64,000 bases of DNA from Actinomycetes bacterium (GCA_021786375.1 JAJYNL010000106.1:1-64000); one strand, 5' to 3'; counted from the stretch's first letter, positions 50,822-60,589 are shown. Numbers and translations are program-made. The notes: generated by a model not told the origin, from the letters alone.

Positions 50822-53800
50822 CCCATGCCCGCCTGTCCGGCCCGCAACGAAGCAAGGTACTCGCCGATCAGGGACTCCGTCGCCGGTGGGCCGGAGGGTG
50901 GGCACTCGATCTCCCGGTAGCCATCCTCACTCACAAAGAGAAATGTGGTTCCGACCACCGGGAGCGGGGCCGCCGCACGGGAGAGGGCGAGCTGGTAAAC
51001 GGCTCCCTGCACGACGTAGGTCCGCATGCGATCCTCCGCGCGGGCCATACCGGCAGACGTGACCACCTTGTAATCAACTATCCTCAGCCCATCGGCAACC
51101 TCATAGGCCATGTCGATGACCGCGTCGAGCATCGCCCCGCTCTCGAGCCGCACGCTTGCATGGAATTCGCGCATCGGTTGCACAGCCGCGCGCACACAGG
51201 GTGCGCCGAGGGCCACTCCGAGGCAGGCAAGCGCGCGACGCACAACCTGCGGAGCCGCCGGCTCACGTGCCAGTCGTGCTCGCGCACTTTCCACAGCCGC
51301 TGCAGGATCGGAGAGATCGACTTGCGCGAGCAGACGATGCACCAAGCGCCCCACCTCAAGGCCCTCCTCGCCCGCGCCGCCCGCGTACTCCGCCGCCACC
51401 TCGGCGTCGCCCCGCTTTTGCGCCACGTAGGCCATGAGCCCCGTGGCGGTTACCAGCGGCATCGGAGTCGCGGCATCAACCACTTGGATACGGCGTGCCA
51501 GCCAGGCCGCCGGTTCAGGTGGTTCAAAGGCTGGACTTGCCCCCGTGGCTACCGCCTCAACGGCGCCACCTGCGAATAGGGCCTCGGCTTCAAGCGGAGA
51601 ACGAGCGGCGACCAACTGATACGCGCACTTGAAGTCCCCGCCCGATACTCCTGGCACAGCTCCGGCTTGCCCGTCGGAGCCCACCTGGTCCGAGCCCGCC
51701 TCAAGCTGGGCTGGGATCGTCACCACCAGGTGGTCGCGCGCGCGAGTGGCTCCGACATAGAGCAGGCGCACCGCTTCCTCGCTAAGCTCCTGTTGCTCCC
51801 GCTTGCGGGCGGCCTCTGCTCCACGAGTCCTTATCCGGGAACGGACATCCACCTCCAGGCTCTCGACACCGCGATACAGGCCGGGGCTCTTGGGCGCCCG
51901 GCCCAGTTCACCATTCATACCCGTCAGGATCACCACTGGAAACTCGAGCCCTTTGGCGGCGTGTATCGTCATAATCCTGACGGCGTCGACCTCCAGGTCG
52001 GCCCCGTCAGCCTCGGTCACCTTCGCGTTCTCAGCGCCGCTGCGATAGACGAAGTCGACATAGGCATGAAGGCTCGGGGAAACCTCCTCGGCGAATGAGC
52101 GTGCCTCAGCCGCCACCTCCTCCAGCCGGCGCCAGACCGAGTCCCGTCCCTCCTCCAGGGCCGCCCACTCCATCAGGCGCATACGTTCGATCGCCATTTG
52201 AGTCAGCGCTCCGCAATCAAGGCTGGACCGCTGGGATTGCAGCCGGCCGAGCAGCTCGAGCGGCCCCGTCATCGCTTCGGGAAGCGATGGATGCCTACCT
52301 GCCCAGGCCGCGACCGCCGCATCGCGCAGACCCCCGAAAGGCAACGCGAAATCATGCAAATCCTGGGCGGATACGCTCAGCACCGGCGCCATGAGAGCAT
52401 CGAGGAGAGCTTTGGAATCCAATGGCCGCGCAGCTGCGCGCAGCACCGCCAGCAGGTCCCTGATCAATGGCTCGGCGTATATTAGGGTCGTGTTCGAGTC
52501 CGTATAGGGGATTCCCCTACGTTCGAGTTCGGTGAGCAGGAGGTCGAGGCCGGTCCGCTTGGGCATGAGTATCGCGATGTCGCCAAAGCGCGCCGCGCGA
52601 ATTCCTTCGGCATCCTCGATCTCGTAGCCATGGTCGATCACCTCTTGCGCCGCCGACGCCGCAAGCTGTGCCTCGGCTCGCATGCGCTGGCCCGAGGTCC
52701 TCAATTCACCGTCGTCGCCGGGCCGGACAAGCCTGACCGCCGGCCCCTTGAGCTCTGGCTCGCGATCCGCCACGAGGCCGGCTCCAGCAATGGGCAGGTT
52801 CTGCTCGAGCAGCTCGCCGAATGTCCCATTCACCCAAGCAGTGATCTCCCGGCGGGAGCGGAAGTTCACGACCAGCGGAACGCGCTTCTCGGTTGGGATC
52901 GCTCCGGCGGCCGCAAGGTAGGTGCCCACGTCAGCTCCGCGGAAGCGGTATATCGACTGGCGGGGGTCGCCGACGAAGAAGAGCGGGGCCAGGTCGCCGT
53001 CGAGCGAGTCCAAAGTCTCGCCCACCCCGGTGAGGGTCGTGATCAGCCTGACCTGCTGGGGGTCTGTGTCCTGGAACTCGTCGACGAGGATTACCCGGAA
53101 GCGGCCGCGGATCTCTTCCAGAGTGCCCTGGTCTGCGCAACCTATAAGCTCGACGGCCGCCCAGAGTAGGTCGTCGAAGTTGAGCTGCCCCGAGGCGATG
53201 CGCTGGGCCCGCGCAGAGGTCACGAACTCCGCAGCGAACCGCCCAGCCGCCGCCGCCACCGACTCACCGAGGCGGGCGAGGAGATCTTCGATGTCCTCCC
53301 GGGCGGACTTGATCTCCTCCCGCGTCACCTTTACGTCAGCGCCGGCCTTCAACCAGGTCGCCCCCTTGCCCAGGTTCCCGACCTTCATCCTCGCCGCCGT
53401 GGCGGCGAGTTCGGTCAGGGTGCCCGCTACATCGCCGCTGGCAGCCTGCCTCCTGAGCCCGCGCGCCCTGTCATCCAGCTCCTCGAGTCTCTCGGCAAGT
53501 GAATCGCCCGCTGCCAACAAAGCCTCGTGGGAACTCGGAAAGAGAAGCGGCGCGACCCGCTCGGCCAGGACCAAGACCTCACCGAGCACCTCCTCGGCGG
53601 ATGGCAGCTGGTGGTCCGGGTAGGGCTGGACACCGGCGCGGGCGCCATCGGCACCGTCAATGGTCGCCACCAGTTCATAAATGTCCTTTGGACCACCGTC
53701 CAAATCGGCGAGCCACCCGAACAACGTTCGCGATTCCTCACCCTCCAGCGCAGATTCGACATAGGAGGCCCATGCGCGCTGAAGCTGCACGGCGGACCCG

Positions 53801-54186
53801 ACGGCATCCAGAACCCTGAAGACCATAGGCAGGCCGATCACACCACCCCAGCCCTCGAGCAACGTCTGGGCGAAAGCGTGGATAGTTCCGATGCTGGCCG
53901 CGGGAAGTTGATCGATGGCCGCTTGATACAGTCCCGCGGCCGCCTCTGGCGCGCGCATCTTCCGCTCGAGCTCGCCACGGATCCGAACGCTCAACTCGTT
54001 GGCGGCGCGGCGCGTGAATGTGATCGCCGCGATCGCATCCATCGGGACTCCCGACTCAACCAGCGAGACGATCCTCGAGACCAGTGAGGTCGTCTTGCCG
54101 GTCCCGGCGCCGGCCATGACGAAGAGCGTGTTGGCGACATCGCTCGCGATTCGTGCACGATGCCGGCGATCCTCAGGCGTGGCCAT
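50818..54186 (-). CDS. addA: UvrD/AddA-like ATP-dependent helicase-nuclease
   Basis: Superfamily 1 helicase fused to a RecB-type nuclease, processing double-strand breaks. Walker A is VMAGAGTGKTTSLVSR (about 23-38), motif Ia AITFTRRAANELSVR, motif II LVDEFQDTDPQQ, motif III FVGDPRQSIYRFRGAD, motif V AVRIMTIHAAKGLEFPVVIL and motif VI RLLYVGATRARDHLVV. The C-terminal PD-(D/E)XK nuclease is seen in AMLDAVIDMAYEV, LRIVDYKVV and YVVQGAVYQLAL. 1122 aa. Its start overlaps the AddB-like gene by 14 nt, so the two form a complex. Named addA by architecture; AdnA-like or RecB-like naming is possible. Confidence 0.88.
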   Translation of the reverse strand: MATPEDRRHRARIASDVANTLFVMAGAGTGKTTSLVSRIVSLVESGVPMDAIAAITFTRRAANELSVRIRGELERKMRAPEAAAGLYQAAIDQLPAASIGTIHAFAQTLLEGWGGVIGLPMVFRVLDAVGSAVQLQRAWASYVESALEGEESRTLFGWLADLDGGPKDIYELVATIDGADGARAGVQPYPDHQLPSAEEVLGEVLVLAERVAPLLFPSSHEALLAAGDSLAERLEELDDRARGLRRQAASGDVAGTLTELAATAARMKVGNLGKGATWLKAGADVKVTREEIKSAREDIEDLLARLGESVAAAAGRFAAEFVTSARAQRIASGQLNFDDLLWAAVELIGCADQGTLEEIRGRFRVILVDEFQDTDPQQVRLITTLTGVGETLDSLDGDLAPLFFVGDPRQSIYRFRGADVGTYLAAAGAIPTEKRVPLVVNFRSRREITAWVNGTFGELLEQNLPIAGAGLVADREPELKGPAVRLVRPGDDGELRTSGQRMRAEAQLAASAAQEVIDHGYEIEDAEGIRAARFGDIAILMPKRTGLDLLLTELERRGIPYTDSNTTLIYAEPLIRDLLAVLRAAARPLDSKALLDALMAPVLSVSAQDLHDFALPFGGLRDAAVAAWAGRHPSLPEAMTGPLELLGRLQSQRSSLDCGALTQMAIERMRLMEWAALEEGRDSVWRRLEEVAAEARSFAEEVSPSLHAYVDFVYRSGAENAKVTEADGADLEVDAVRIMTIHAAKGLEFPVVILTGMNGELGRAPKSPGLYRGVESLEVDVRSRIRTRGAEAARKREQQELSEEAVRLLYVGATRARDHLVVTIPAQLEAGSDQVGSDGQAGAVPGVSGGDFKCAYQLVAARSPLEAEALFAGGAVEAVATGASPAFEPPEPAAWLARRIQVVDAATPMPLVTATGLMAYVAQKRGDAEVAAEYAGGAGEEGLEVGRLVHRLLAQVDLSDPAAAVESARARLAREPAAPQVVRRALACLGVALGAPCVRAAVQPMREFHASVRLESGAMLDAVIDMAYEVADGLRIVDYKVVTSAGMARAEDRMRTYVVQGAVYQLALSRAAAPLPVVGTTFLFVSEDGYREIECPPSGPPATESLIGEYLASLRAGQAGMG

Positions 54187-57100
54187 CCTCCGCCCCTTCG
54201 GTCAGTGCGGCAAAACGCTCCCAGAACTCCCGTTCGATGGGAGCGCCGTGGTCGTCGCCGACCTCTCCTCCCATGAGCGCCTTGGCAAGCAGCTTGCGCC
54301 TCCACGGGTTCTTGCCCGCCAGCGGATCGCAATATGAACAGCCAATCTGGTCGTCATTGTCGTGGGCCCCCGGCGGGAAGAGGCCCGCCTCCATGGCTGC
54401 GATTGCCGTGGAGGCCACCTCCTCCAACTCCGTCAAGTGGTTCGAGTCAACGTCCAGCGTTGAGTACCCCTTGCGCTCGGATATGAACCAGTACCAGCCC
54501 GTGATGGCAGCGGCCCCGGAGTCGAACTCGGAATCGGCAATTTCACCGACCAGCCAGGCGTACAGGGTCAGCTGCACTTTGTGTGGCTCGGGCCGATTGC
54601 CGACCGTATATCCCACCGATGAGCCGGTCTTGTAGTCAATCACGGCCAAGCCGCCGTCCCGGCGATCCAGCCGGTCGATCTTGCCCACCAGCCTCACGGC
54701 GGCGCTGCCTCCGTCCAGCGCCGTGCAGGTAAACATGCTCTCGAACTTTCGCTCAAGCGCGATGGTGCCGCCGCCTGAGGCGACAAATTGCGCGTCCATC
54801 TCCACGAAGCGCGCAACCTCCCGCTTGATGCGCGCCAAATCGCGTTCCAGCCAAAACCGTCTGGAACCAGATGCTGCCCGCATGCGCCTTCGGAGGATGG
54901 CCAGCTCTCCCTCGGCGATTTCCACGGCCGCCGCCCTTGCAGCAGGCAGGGCGTCCAATGAGGCATTGCCATTGCGGCGCACTACGGCCTCGAGAACCTT
55001 GTGGAGCAAAGTTCCCCGCTCGCGCGGATCCAGGGAGTGCTTGCTCTCCGGCTCGTCCAGCTCCTCGACACCGAGCACGCGCTCCCCGAAGTACCTGAAA
55101 GGACATCCAAGCCAGGACTCGACAGCCGTTGTGGAAATTCTTCGCGGTTCACCCCCCGGCAGGCGAACCCGCCCTGCCGCCCGCACTTGCTCGATGGGCA
55201 GGCGTGGCCGAAGCGTCGGGAGGAAGTGCAGCCGGCGCCCCTCCCCCAGCGTCGCTCCCGGCACATCGGGCCTTCCGAGCACGAGCGCCCTTCCGAGATC
55301 GGCGAGGGTACCCGCCGCGCCGGCCGACTCGGCCAGAAACGAACTGCGAGAGGCGATCGACCGATGCCGGGTGAGAATTCCATCTCGCTCGCATAAATTC
55401 CTGGCGAGCTGGATCGCCGGGGATGGGAAGAGCGCCTCCGCGCGCCTGCTCGCCGAGCGCGGCCGGCACAGGAGCGCACGCGACGCCAGCCTGAGTTGGG
55501 CATGGAAGACCCACTCGGAAAACACGGCCCGATCTGAGAGCGAGAGCAGCCCGGCCATGCGGCGTGCGCTCTCCGAAAGAAGACCTCGTGCGGGTCGGCG
55601 CGGATAACCCTGCGCATCCATGCCCAGCATCACCACCAGCTCGTAGGAGGCAGGAAGGTACGAGTCAATGGTCGCAATGCGCACACCGGCCGGGTCCGGC
55701 CTGGGCGAGAATGGGCGCTCAGCCAGAAGGTCAAGCGCCATAAAGAAAGCTTGCTCGCTAGGCACCTCGCCGAGCCCGTCGAGCACGCGAAGGGTGCGCA
55801 GCGAATTAACCAGTGGCGAGGAGCGGTCTTCGTGGCCACCGTCCGAATAGAGCAGAGGGAGGTCACGCTTCAGCTCGCCGTAGAGCCTGCGAGCGGCGAA
55901 GGCAACGCTCTCCCAACTCTCGCCGCCCAGGGCCTCCTCCAGGTTGGCGGCACTTTCCCGAAGCCCCCCAAGATAGGCGGCCAGCCTCTTCAGCTCGCTG
56001 CGATCAGAACGCCGCCTCAGGTATCCCAGGAGCGGGGAGTCGTCCCCTTCAGCTCCCTCCTCCATGACTTCTGCCGCCCAGGCGAAAAGGTTTCCTGTCA
56101 GATCCGCAAGCCTGGTCAGCTCCTCGACCCTGGCCGAATCCAGCCCAAGCCTGGATTCGCCCAGCTCCACCAGCGAGGCCAGCTCCACCAGGTCGGCGCG
56201 CAATCCCGAGCGGGCGAAGCCCAGCGCACTGGAAAGCACGAGTACGGCACGGTCCCGCACGCCCGGCCTCGCCGGGATCGCGTTCACGGGAACCAGCGCA
56301 CCGGCGAAAGCCGTCACCAGGCGTTCGACGTACTCGGCTTCATCGGAGACGAGGACGGCCATCTCCTCGAAGGCCACCCCCCGCTCGGCCGCCGCCAGAA
56401 TTTCCCGGAGCGCCACCTCCACCTCGGTTGGACGATCCGGGCAATCGACGACGGTCAATTCAGGCCAGCCGGCAGGCCGGATCACGACGGAACCGCCGAG
56501 ATCCGCGCCCGAGCGCGCACGCTGGTCCAAATTCGGGACCCCTACCTCCAGCTCGAGGACCCTTAGGGGAATCATGCTCGCAAGGCGCTCGAAGAACGCC
56601 TTGGCCGAAGGGGGAATATTCACAAGGCTGAACAGAATGACCGACCCCATCTTGGCGACTCGCTCGGCCGCGCCTGCGGATTCGAGTCCACGCAGTGCGG
56701 CGGAGAACATCTCGGTTTCCAGTCCAACTCCTCGGCCGGCGGCCTGGCGCTGTACGCCCGCTCCAACGCGAAACGCAAGGCGAGAGCGCGCGTCGAGAGG
56801 CCGCATTCCCGTCCAGTGGTCGTCGGGAGCCGCGGCGAGCTCGAAAATCGCCTGGGCGAGGGCGCCGACAAGGTTCGCGTCCATTCGCGGTGGAGGGCCT
56901 TCGGCCTCGGCCGGCCACTGCGCAAGGATCCGGGCCAGCTCGGTCCGAATCAGCGATTCCAGCTCGAACCCGGTAGCCGGGCGCCAGGAATCCTCTGGAA
57001 GAAGGCTGTCGGCGACTCTTCGCGCGAGATTGAGCGGAGTGGTGAAGTCGACCAGAAACAGCGCACCGGCCGCCTTGGTGAGCCGGCGGCGCAGAACGCT

Positions 57101-57238
57101 CCCGGCGGCGAGCGACGGAGCCACCACGGTGACAGGCGTGGCAGGTGACGCGCCTTTCAACTCCGCGATGGCGGCCGCAAGCACACTCAGTGCCGAATCC
57201 GCGCCTTCCGCCCGATCATTGCTGGACTCAGCAGCCAA
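54173..57238 (-). CDS. addB: AddB-like PD-(D/E)XK nuclease subunit with degenerate helicase part
   Basis: Partner of the adjacent helicase. The N-terminal 600 residues keep an AddB-like helicase layout without a Walker A motif (the expected place reads VVAPSLAAGSVLRRRL). The C-terminal nuclease has STTAVESWLGCPFRYFGERVLG, RERGTLLHKVLEAV, VGKIDRLDRRDGGLAVIDYKTG and KVQLTLYAWLV. Of the four Fe-S cysteines of AddB, the first (GCPFRYF) and a CxxC (IGCSYCDP) remain; the fourth is not visible. Start TTG with GGGGAGAGGG upstream. 1021 aa. Confidence 0.82.
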   Translation of the reverse strand: MAAESSNDRAEGADSALSVLAAAIAELKGASPATPVTVVAPSLAAGSVLRRRLTKAAGALFLVDFTTPLNLARRVADSLLPEDSWRPATGFELESLIRTELARILAQWPAEAEGPPPRMDANLVGALAQAIFELAAAPDDHWTGMRPLDARSRLAFRVGAGVQRQAAGRGVGLETEMFSAALRGLESAGAAERVAKMGSVILFSLVNIPPSAKAFFERLASMIPLRVLELEVGVPNLDQRARSGADLGGSVVIRPAGWPELTVVDCPDRPTEVEVALREILAAAERGVAFEEMAVLVSDEAEYVERLVTAFAGALVPVNAIPARPGVRDRAVLVLSSALGFARSGLRADLVELASLVELGESRLGLDSARVEELTRLADLTGNLFAWAAEVMEEGAEGDDSPLLGYLRRRSDRSELKRLAAYLGGLRESAANLEEALGGESWESVAFAARRLYGELKRDLPLLYSDGGHEDRSSPLVNSLRTLRVLDGLGEVPSEQAFFMALDLLAERPFSPRPDPAGVRIATIDSYLPASYELVVMLGMDAQGYPRRPARGLLSESARRMAGLLSLSDRAVFSEWVFHAQLRLASRALLCRPRSASRRAEALFPSPAIQLARNLCERDGILTRHRSIASRSSFLAESAGAAGTLADLGRALVLGRPDVPGATLGEGRRLHFLPTLRPRLPIEQVRAAGRVRLPGGEPRRISTTAVESWLGCPFRYFGERVLGVEELDEPESKHSLDPRERGTLLHKVLEAVVRRNGNASLDALPAARAAAVEIAEGELAILRRRMRAASGSRRFWLERDLARIKREVARFVEMDAQFVASGGGTIALERKFESMFTCTALDGGSAAVRLVGKIDRLDRRDGGLAVIDYKTGSSVGYTVGNRPEPHKVQLTLYAWLVGEIADSEFDSGAAAITGWYWFISERKGYSTLDVDSNHLTELEEVASTAIAAMEAGLFPPGAHDNDDQIGCSYCDPLAGKNPWRRKLLAKALMGGEVGDDHGAPIEREFWERFAALTEGAEDGHA

Positions 57239-57311
57239 CCCTCTCCCCTCAAGACGTCGGTTTCCTCCAGCGTGGCCTTATCCTACGACAGGCCTGCGAC
57301 CTTCCGACGCT

Positions 57312-58598
57312 TCAAAGGGGGTATACGGCGCCATCGGAGCCGGCCAGCCAGTAGCCGCCACCGCTCGGAGTTCTTTGTATCGCGACCACCGGCGCGGGGA
57401 GCTGGGCGGCACCGGTGCTGCCGTAGAAGCCGGCGTCACCGAAGGTGAAGATGCCTCCGTCCTTGGCCACCAGCCAGTAGCCTTGCCCGTTCGGAGTTGA
57501 CGCCATGCCCACTACCGGCTGGTTGAGCTTGGTACCGCCCATCGAGCCGAAGAATGGGGCATTGAATGAGAAAACTCCGCCATCGGCTGCGACAAGCCAA
57601 TAGCCACCCGTGGCCGGATCGGCTGCCATGCCGACGATGGGCTGATTGAGCTTGGTGCCGCCCATCGAGCCGTAGAAGCCGGCGTTACCGAAGGTGAAGA
57701 TGCCTCCGTCCTTGGCCACCAGCCAGTAGCCTTGCCCGTTCGGAGTTGACGCCATGCCCACTACCGGCTGGTTGAGCGGGAACCCGCTCATAGAGCCGTA
57801 GGAGCCGGCGTCACCGGCGCTCGCGAGGAAGTCGGAGAGCTCTTGACTCCAGGTGAAGGCGTATCCTGAGGCGGGAAGCTGCGTGTCGGCAACGATGACC
57901 GTGCAGTAGGAGGCGAAATAGCCGGCTGCATTGAGCGCAACCGCGCCACCGGCATCGAGATTGGACAAACTCTGATAAAGGATGGCGTCCCTATGTTGCC
58001 AGCAGCCGCTCGTGTTGGTGGTCGAGCAGCTCAGGTTTATCGAGGTACCGTTGGCATTCAGGCCGTCGTAATACATCCAGTCATACATGGCGGCAAGCGG
58101 GTTCACCTCGTTGCCGGCCCATATGGAGGAGCTGTAGACATAGCCCGGCGCAAGGGCGTCACCACCCTGGGCGGCACCTGTCTCGGCATAAGAGTTGAGC
58201 GAGGGGGACATGCCGGTCAGAGGGGCCAGACCCCGGACGGTACGTTCGAGATTCATCAGCACGAACATCTGCTCGGCGCCGGTCAGGAGCGAGAAGTTGA
58301 CGGGCAGGACCATTGCCGGAAGCGACTCCTGCGCCCTGGCTTGGTTGATGTCGTAGAGAATCACCGAGATGCAGGCGCCGGACTCGTTGTAACTCCCTGC
58401 ACCACATACACCGCCCCAGGCTTCGGCCGGCGGAATGTTGTAAGCGGGATTGTAGGGGGTGGTCGTCGATACCAGCCGAGTCCCCGACAGCTGCCTGGCA
58501 GGATTGGCACGGAGTGGACCAGCTACCACCAGAAGCGCGGCGATCCCCAGGACTGCGCCCAATAGGCGCCATGATCTTTGCAGGGCCTTAAGCGGCAT
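57312..58598 (-). CDS. Secreted CAP-domain protein with C-terminal 'YWLVAKDGG' repeats
   Basis: A signal sequence (LLGAVLGIAALLVVAGPL) is followed by a CAP/SCP-like domain of about 230 residues, with FVLMNLERTVRGLAPLTGMSPSLNSYAETGA and the IWAGNEVNPLAAMYDWMYYDG stretch. The last 150 residues are three to four repeats of about 45 residues of the form FYGSMGGTKLNQPVVGMAST..GQGYWLVAKDGGIFTFGDAG, probably beta-propeller-like blades. This repeat is frequent in secreted proteins of Acidimicrobiia and relatives. The ATG at 58596-58598 is preceded by GGGGG; an ATG seven codons upstream is possible. Its role is unknown; cell-surface binding is an inference. Confidence 0.8.
   Translation of the reverse strand: MPLKALQRSWRLLGAVLGIAALLVVAGPLRANPARQLSGTRLVSTTTPYNPAYNIPPAEAWGGVCGAGSYNESGACISVILYDINQARAQESLPAMVLPVNFSLLTGAEQMFVLMNLERTVRGLAPLTGMSPSLNSYAETGAAQGGDALAPGYVYSSSIWAGNEVNPLAAMYDWMYYDGLNANGTSINLSCSTTNTSGCWQHRDAILYQSLSNLDAGGAVALNAAGYFASYCTVIVADTQLPASGYAFTWSQELSDFLASAGDAGSYGSMSGFPLNQPVVGMASTPNGQGYWLVAKDGGIFTFGNAGFYGSMGGTKLNQPIVGMAADPATGGYWLVAADGGVFSFNAPFFGSMGGTKLNQPVVGMASTPNGQGYWLVAKDGGIFTFGDAGFYGSTGAAQLPAPVVAIQRTPSGGGYWLAGSDGAVYPL
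57423..57528. repeat. First copy of a 106-bp near-identical repeat
   Basis: This segment and 57672-57777 differ at one position (cggcgtcacc versus cggcgttacc) and stand 249 bp apart within the repeat part of the CAP protein gene. Such identity suggests recent duplication or gene conversion between blades. Confidence 0.85.
57672..57777. repeat. Second copy of the 106-bp repeat
   Basis: Partner of 57423-57528. Both encode the NQPVVGMASTPNGQGYWLVA-KDGGIFTFG blade. Confidence 0.85.
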
Positions 58599-58658
58599 CC
58601 GACCCCCTTGCGATTTCATCCCCGAATGGATTCCGATCAGGCTAGCGGCTCGAGCCCC

Positions 58659-58690
58659 CTAGCGGGACCTTCCTGGCTAGCTGATCCGAC
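58659..58690. repeat. Left terminal inverted repeat of the IS
   Basis: Begins CTAGCGGGACCTTCCTGGCT and continues AG CTGATCCGAC. Pairs with 60541-60573. Confidence 0.8.
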
Positions 58691-58795
58691 GCCCTGAGAT
58701 CCGACTTTGGCTGGATGTAGAAGTTCGCCTCTGACCAGGGATATTACAAGTTCTGGATGTTCTTGGCATTTGGTGTGCTACTGTAGTACCTAGAT

Positions 58796-60484
58796 ATGGC
58801 ATATCTGATCGCCAAAAAGCAGGACGGGAAGTCCTACTACTACCTGGCGGAGTCCGCCAGGGTCAACGGCAAGCCCCGCATCGTCTCTCAGCGCTACCTG
58901 GGGAGTGCCGAGGAGGTGGCGGCCCGACTGGCCGAGGCGGGACCGGGCGAGCCCGATCGCAGTCACCACTTGGCTTTCGGAGATCTCGCAGCCGCCTGGT
59001 CGGTGATTGAACGCCTCGGCGTGGTAGGTATCGTCGACGACGTTGTGCGACGACGCCGAAGCGACGCCTCGGCGTCGGTGGGGACCTACTTCGCCCTGAT
59101 GATCGCAAACCGGGTGGTCGCTCCTCGCTCTAAATTGGCGTTCGCGCAGTGGTGGGCGACCACCGCTGGCGAGCGCTGGGTAACCCTGGACCGGTCTGCC
59201 CTTGATCACCGGCGCTTCTTCGACGCGATGGATGCGATCTCTATAGATGAGCTCGTCGAGATTGAACGACGCATCGTAGCGCGAGCAGTCGAGGTCTTCG
59301 GGATCGACTGCTCGGGGCTGGTGCTGGATATGACCAACTTCGCCACCTACATCGACTCGGCCAACGAACGCGCCCCGATCGCCCAGCGTGGCCATGCCAA
59401 GCAGAAGCGTACCGACCTGCGCCTGGTGGGACTGGGTCTTGTCGTTTCGGTTGACGGAGGAATCCCCCTCGTCTCTCACGCCTATGCCGGCAACCGTCCC
59501 GATGTTACGCAGTTCGGGCTCATGGTCGAGGAACTCGCCAGGCGTTTCAAAGAGCTCGCTGGCGAGACGGCCGAGCTCACTCTGGTATTTGACGCAGGAC
59601 AGGACTCAGAAGCCAACCAGGCCAAGATCGCCGATAGCGCACTGCACTTCGTTGGGTCGTTACCACCGTCTGATCACCCCGAACTCCTCGCGGTACCACC
59701 AGAGCGCTACCAACTCGTCGATGAGGCGGCCTTTGGCAGCCTCACAGCGTTTGAGACCCGCAAGACGGCGCTCGGCGCGCAGTACCGCCTGATTGTTACC
59801 CATTCGCAGAACCTCCACGACAAGCAGTCACGGGGCTTCGCCCAGACCGTGGCCAAGGCGACTCGCCAACTCACAGAGATCCAAGCGCGCCTCCAGCGGG
59901 GAAGAACCAGAAAGGGCCGCGACGCCCTCGAAGCCGAGATCGCCGCGGTGCTGTCGCCCCGCTGGTGTGAGAGGGTCATCACCTGGAGCCTTACCGGGGA
60001 ACACCCGGCGAGCTTGCGTCTCGAGTTCGCGCTCGACGAAGGGGCTCTAAGTGATCTCGAAGAGGAGATCTTTGGCAAGCGGGTGCTCTTCACCGACCAA
60101 GACCACTGGCCTATTGCCAGGGTGGTTGGTGCGTATCGCTCCCAGTCAGGCGTCGAAGCAGACTTTCGCCAGATGAAGGATCCCAAGGTCGTAAGCTTCT
60201 CGCCGATGTTCCACTGGACCGACCAGAAGATCCGCGTACACGTTGCCTACTGCGTGATAGCCCTGGCGGTTTCTCGGCTCATGGTGCGTGAGGCCCGAAG
60301 AGCCGGGATGGTAATGAGTGTCAGGGAGCTGCTCTCGGCGCTCGCGGGCATCCAAGAGACGGTACTTCTCTATCAAGCAGAACGCGGACGTCCCCGTGCC
60401 AGGCGCATGCTCACCGAGATGGACTCGACCCAAACACAGCTCTACCAACTCTTTGGACTCGACGCCTATGCTCCTCGGCGATGA
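58796..60484 (+). CDS. IS1634 family transposase
   Basis: A 562-residue DDE transposase of the IS4-like IS1634 group. The N-terminus MAYLIAKKQDGKSYYYLAES and VNGKPRIVSQRYLGSAEEV are typical. The catalytic acidic residues are probably Asp in GLVLDMTNFATY, Asp in LTLVFDAGQDSEANQ and Glu in SQSGVEADFRQMKD, the Y(2)R..E-type motif before the C-terminal FRVHVAYC-like part (IRVHVAYCVIALAV). The frame is intact, so the element may be active. The upstream 137 bp carry its promoter and end. Confidence 0.93.
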   Translation: MAYLIAKKQDGKSYYYLAESARVNGKPRIVSQRYLGSAEEVAARLAEAGPGEPDRSHHLAFGDLAAAWSVIERLGVVGIVDDVVRRRRSDASASVGTYFALMIANRVVAPRSKLAFAQWWATTAGERWVTLDRSALDHRRFFDAMDAISIDELVEIERRIVARAVEVFGIDCSGLVLDMTNFATYIDSANERAPIAQRGHAKQKRTDLRLVGLGLVVSVDGGIPLVSHAYAGNRPDVTQFGLMVEELARRFKELAGETAELTLVFDAGQDSEANQAKIADSALHFVGSLPPSDHPELLAVPPERYQLVDEAAFGSLTAFETRKTALGAQYRLIVTHSQNLHDKQSRGFAQTVAKATRQLTEIQARLQRGRTRKGRDALEAEIAAVLSPRWCERVITWSLTGEHPASLRLEFALDEGALSDLEEEIFGKRVLFTDQDHWPIARVVGAYRSQSGVEADFRQMKDPKVVSFSPMFHWTDQKIRVHVAYCVIALAVSRLMVREARRAGMVMSVRELLSALAGIQETVLLYQAERGRPRARRMLTEMDSTQTQLYQLFGLDAYAPRR

Positions 60485-60540
60485 CCTAGGTACTACACGA
60501 TGTGGCCTTGGTTGTTACCGCTGAACTGGACTTTCGTGAG

Positions 60541-60573
60541 GTCGGCTCTAACTAGCCAGGAAAGTCCCGCTAG
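60541..60573. repeat. Right terminal inverted repeat of the IS
   Basis: Reverse complement begins CTAGCGGGACTTTCCTGGCT. Pairs with 58659-58690. Confidence 0.8.
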
Positions 60574-60589
60574 CAATTATGGTTCGCGC

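Larger units (their letters stand above)
58659..60573 (+). mobile_element. IS1634-type insertion sequence
   Basis: About 1.9 kb bounded by imperfect terminal inverted repeats of about 32 bp: left 58659-58690, right 60541-60573. The outer 22 bp (CTAGCGGGAC..TTCCTGGCTAG) match with one difference; a second shared block CCGAC follows after a one-base offset. One transposase gene fills the element. A further inner 11-bp inverted repeat, GTAGTACCTAG, flanks the gene (58783-58793 and 60486-60496). No target-site duplication is obvious (left flank gagcccc, right flank caattat). It lies between the CAP protein gene and serA and interrupts no recognisable gene. Confidence 0.82.
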
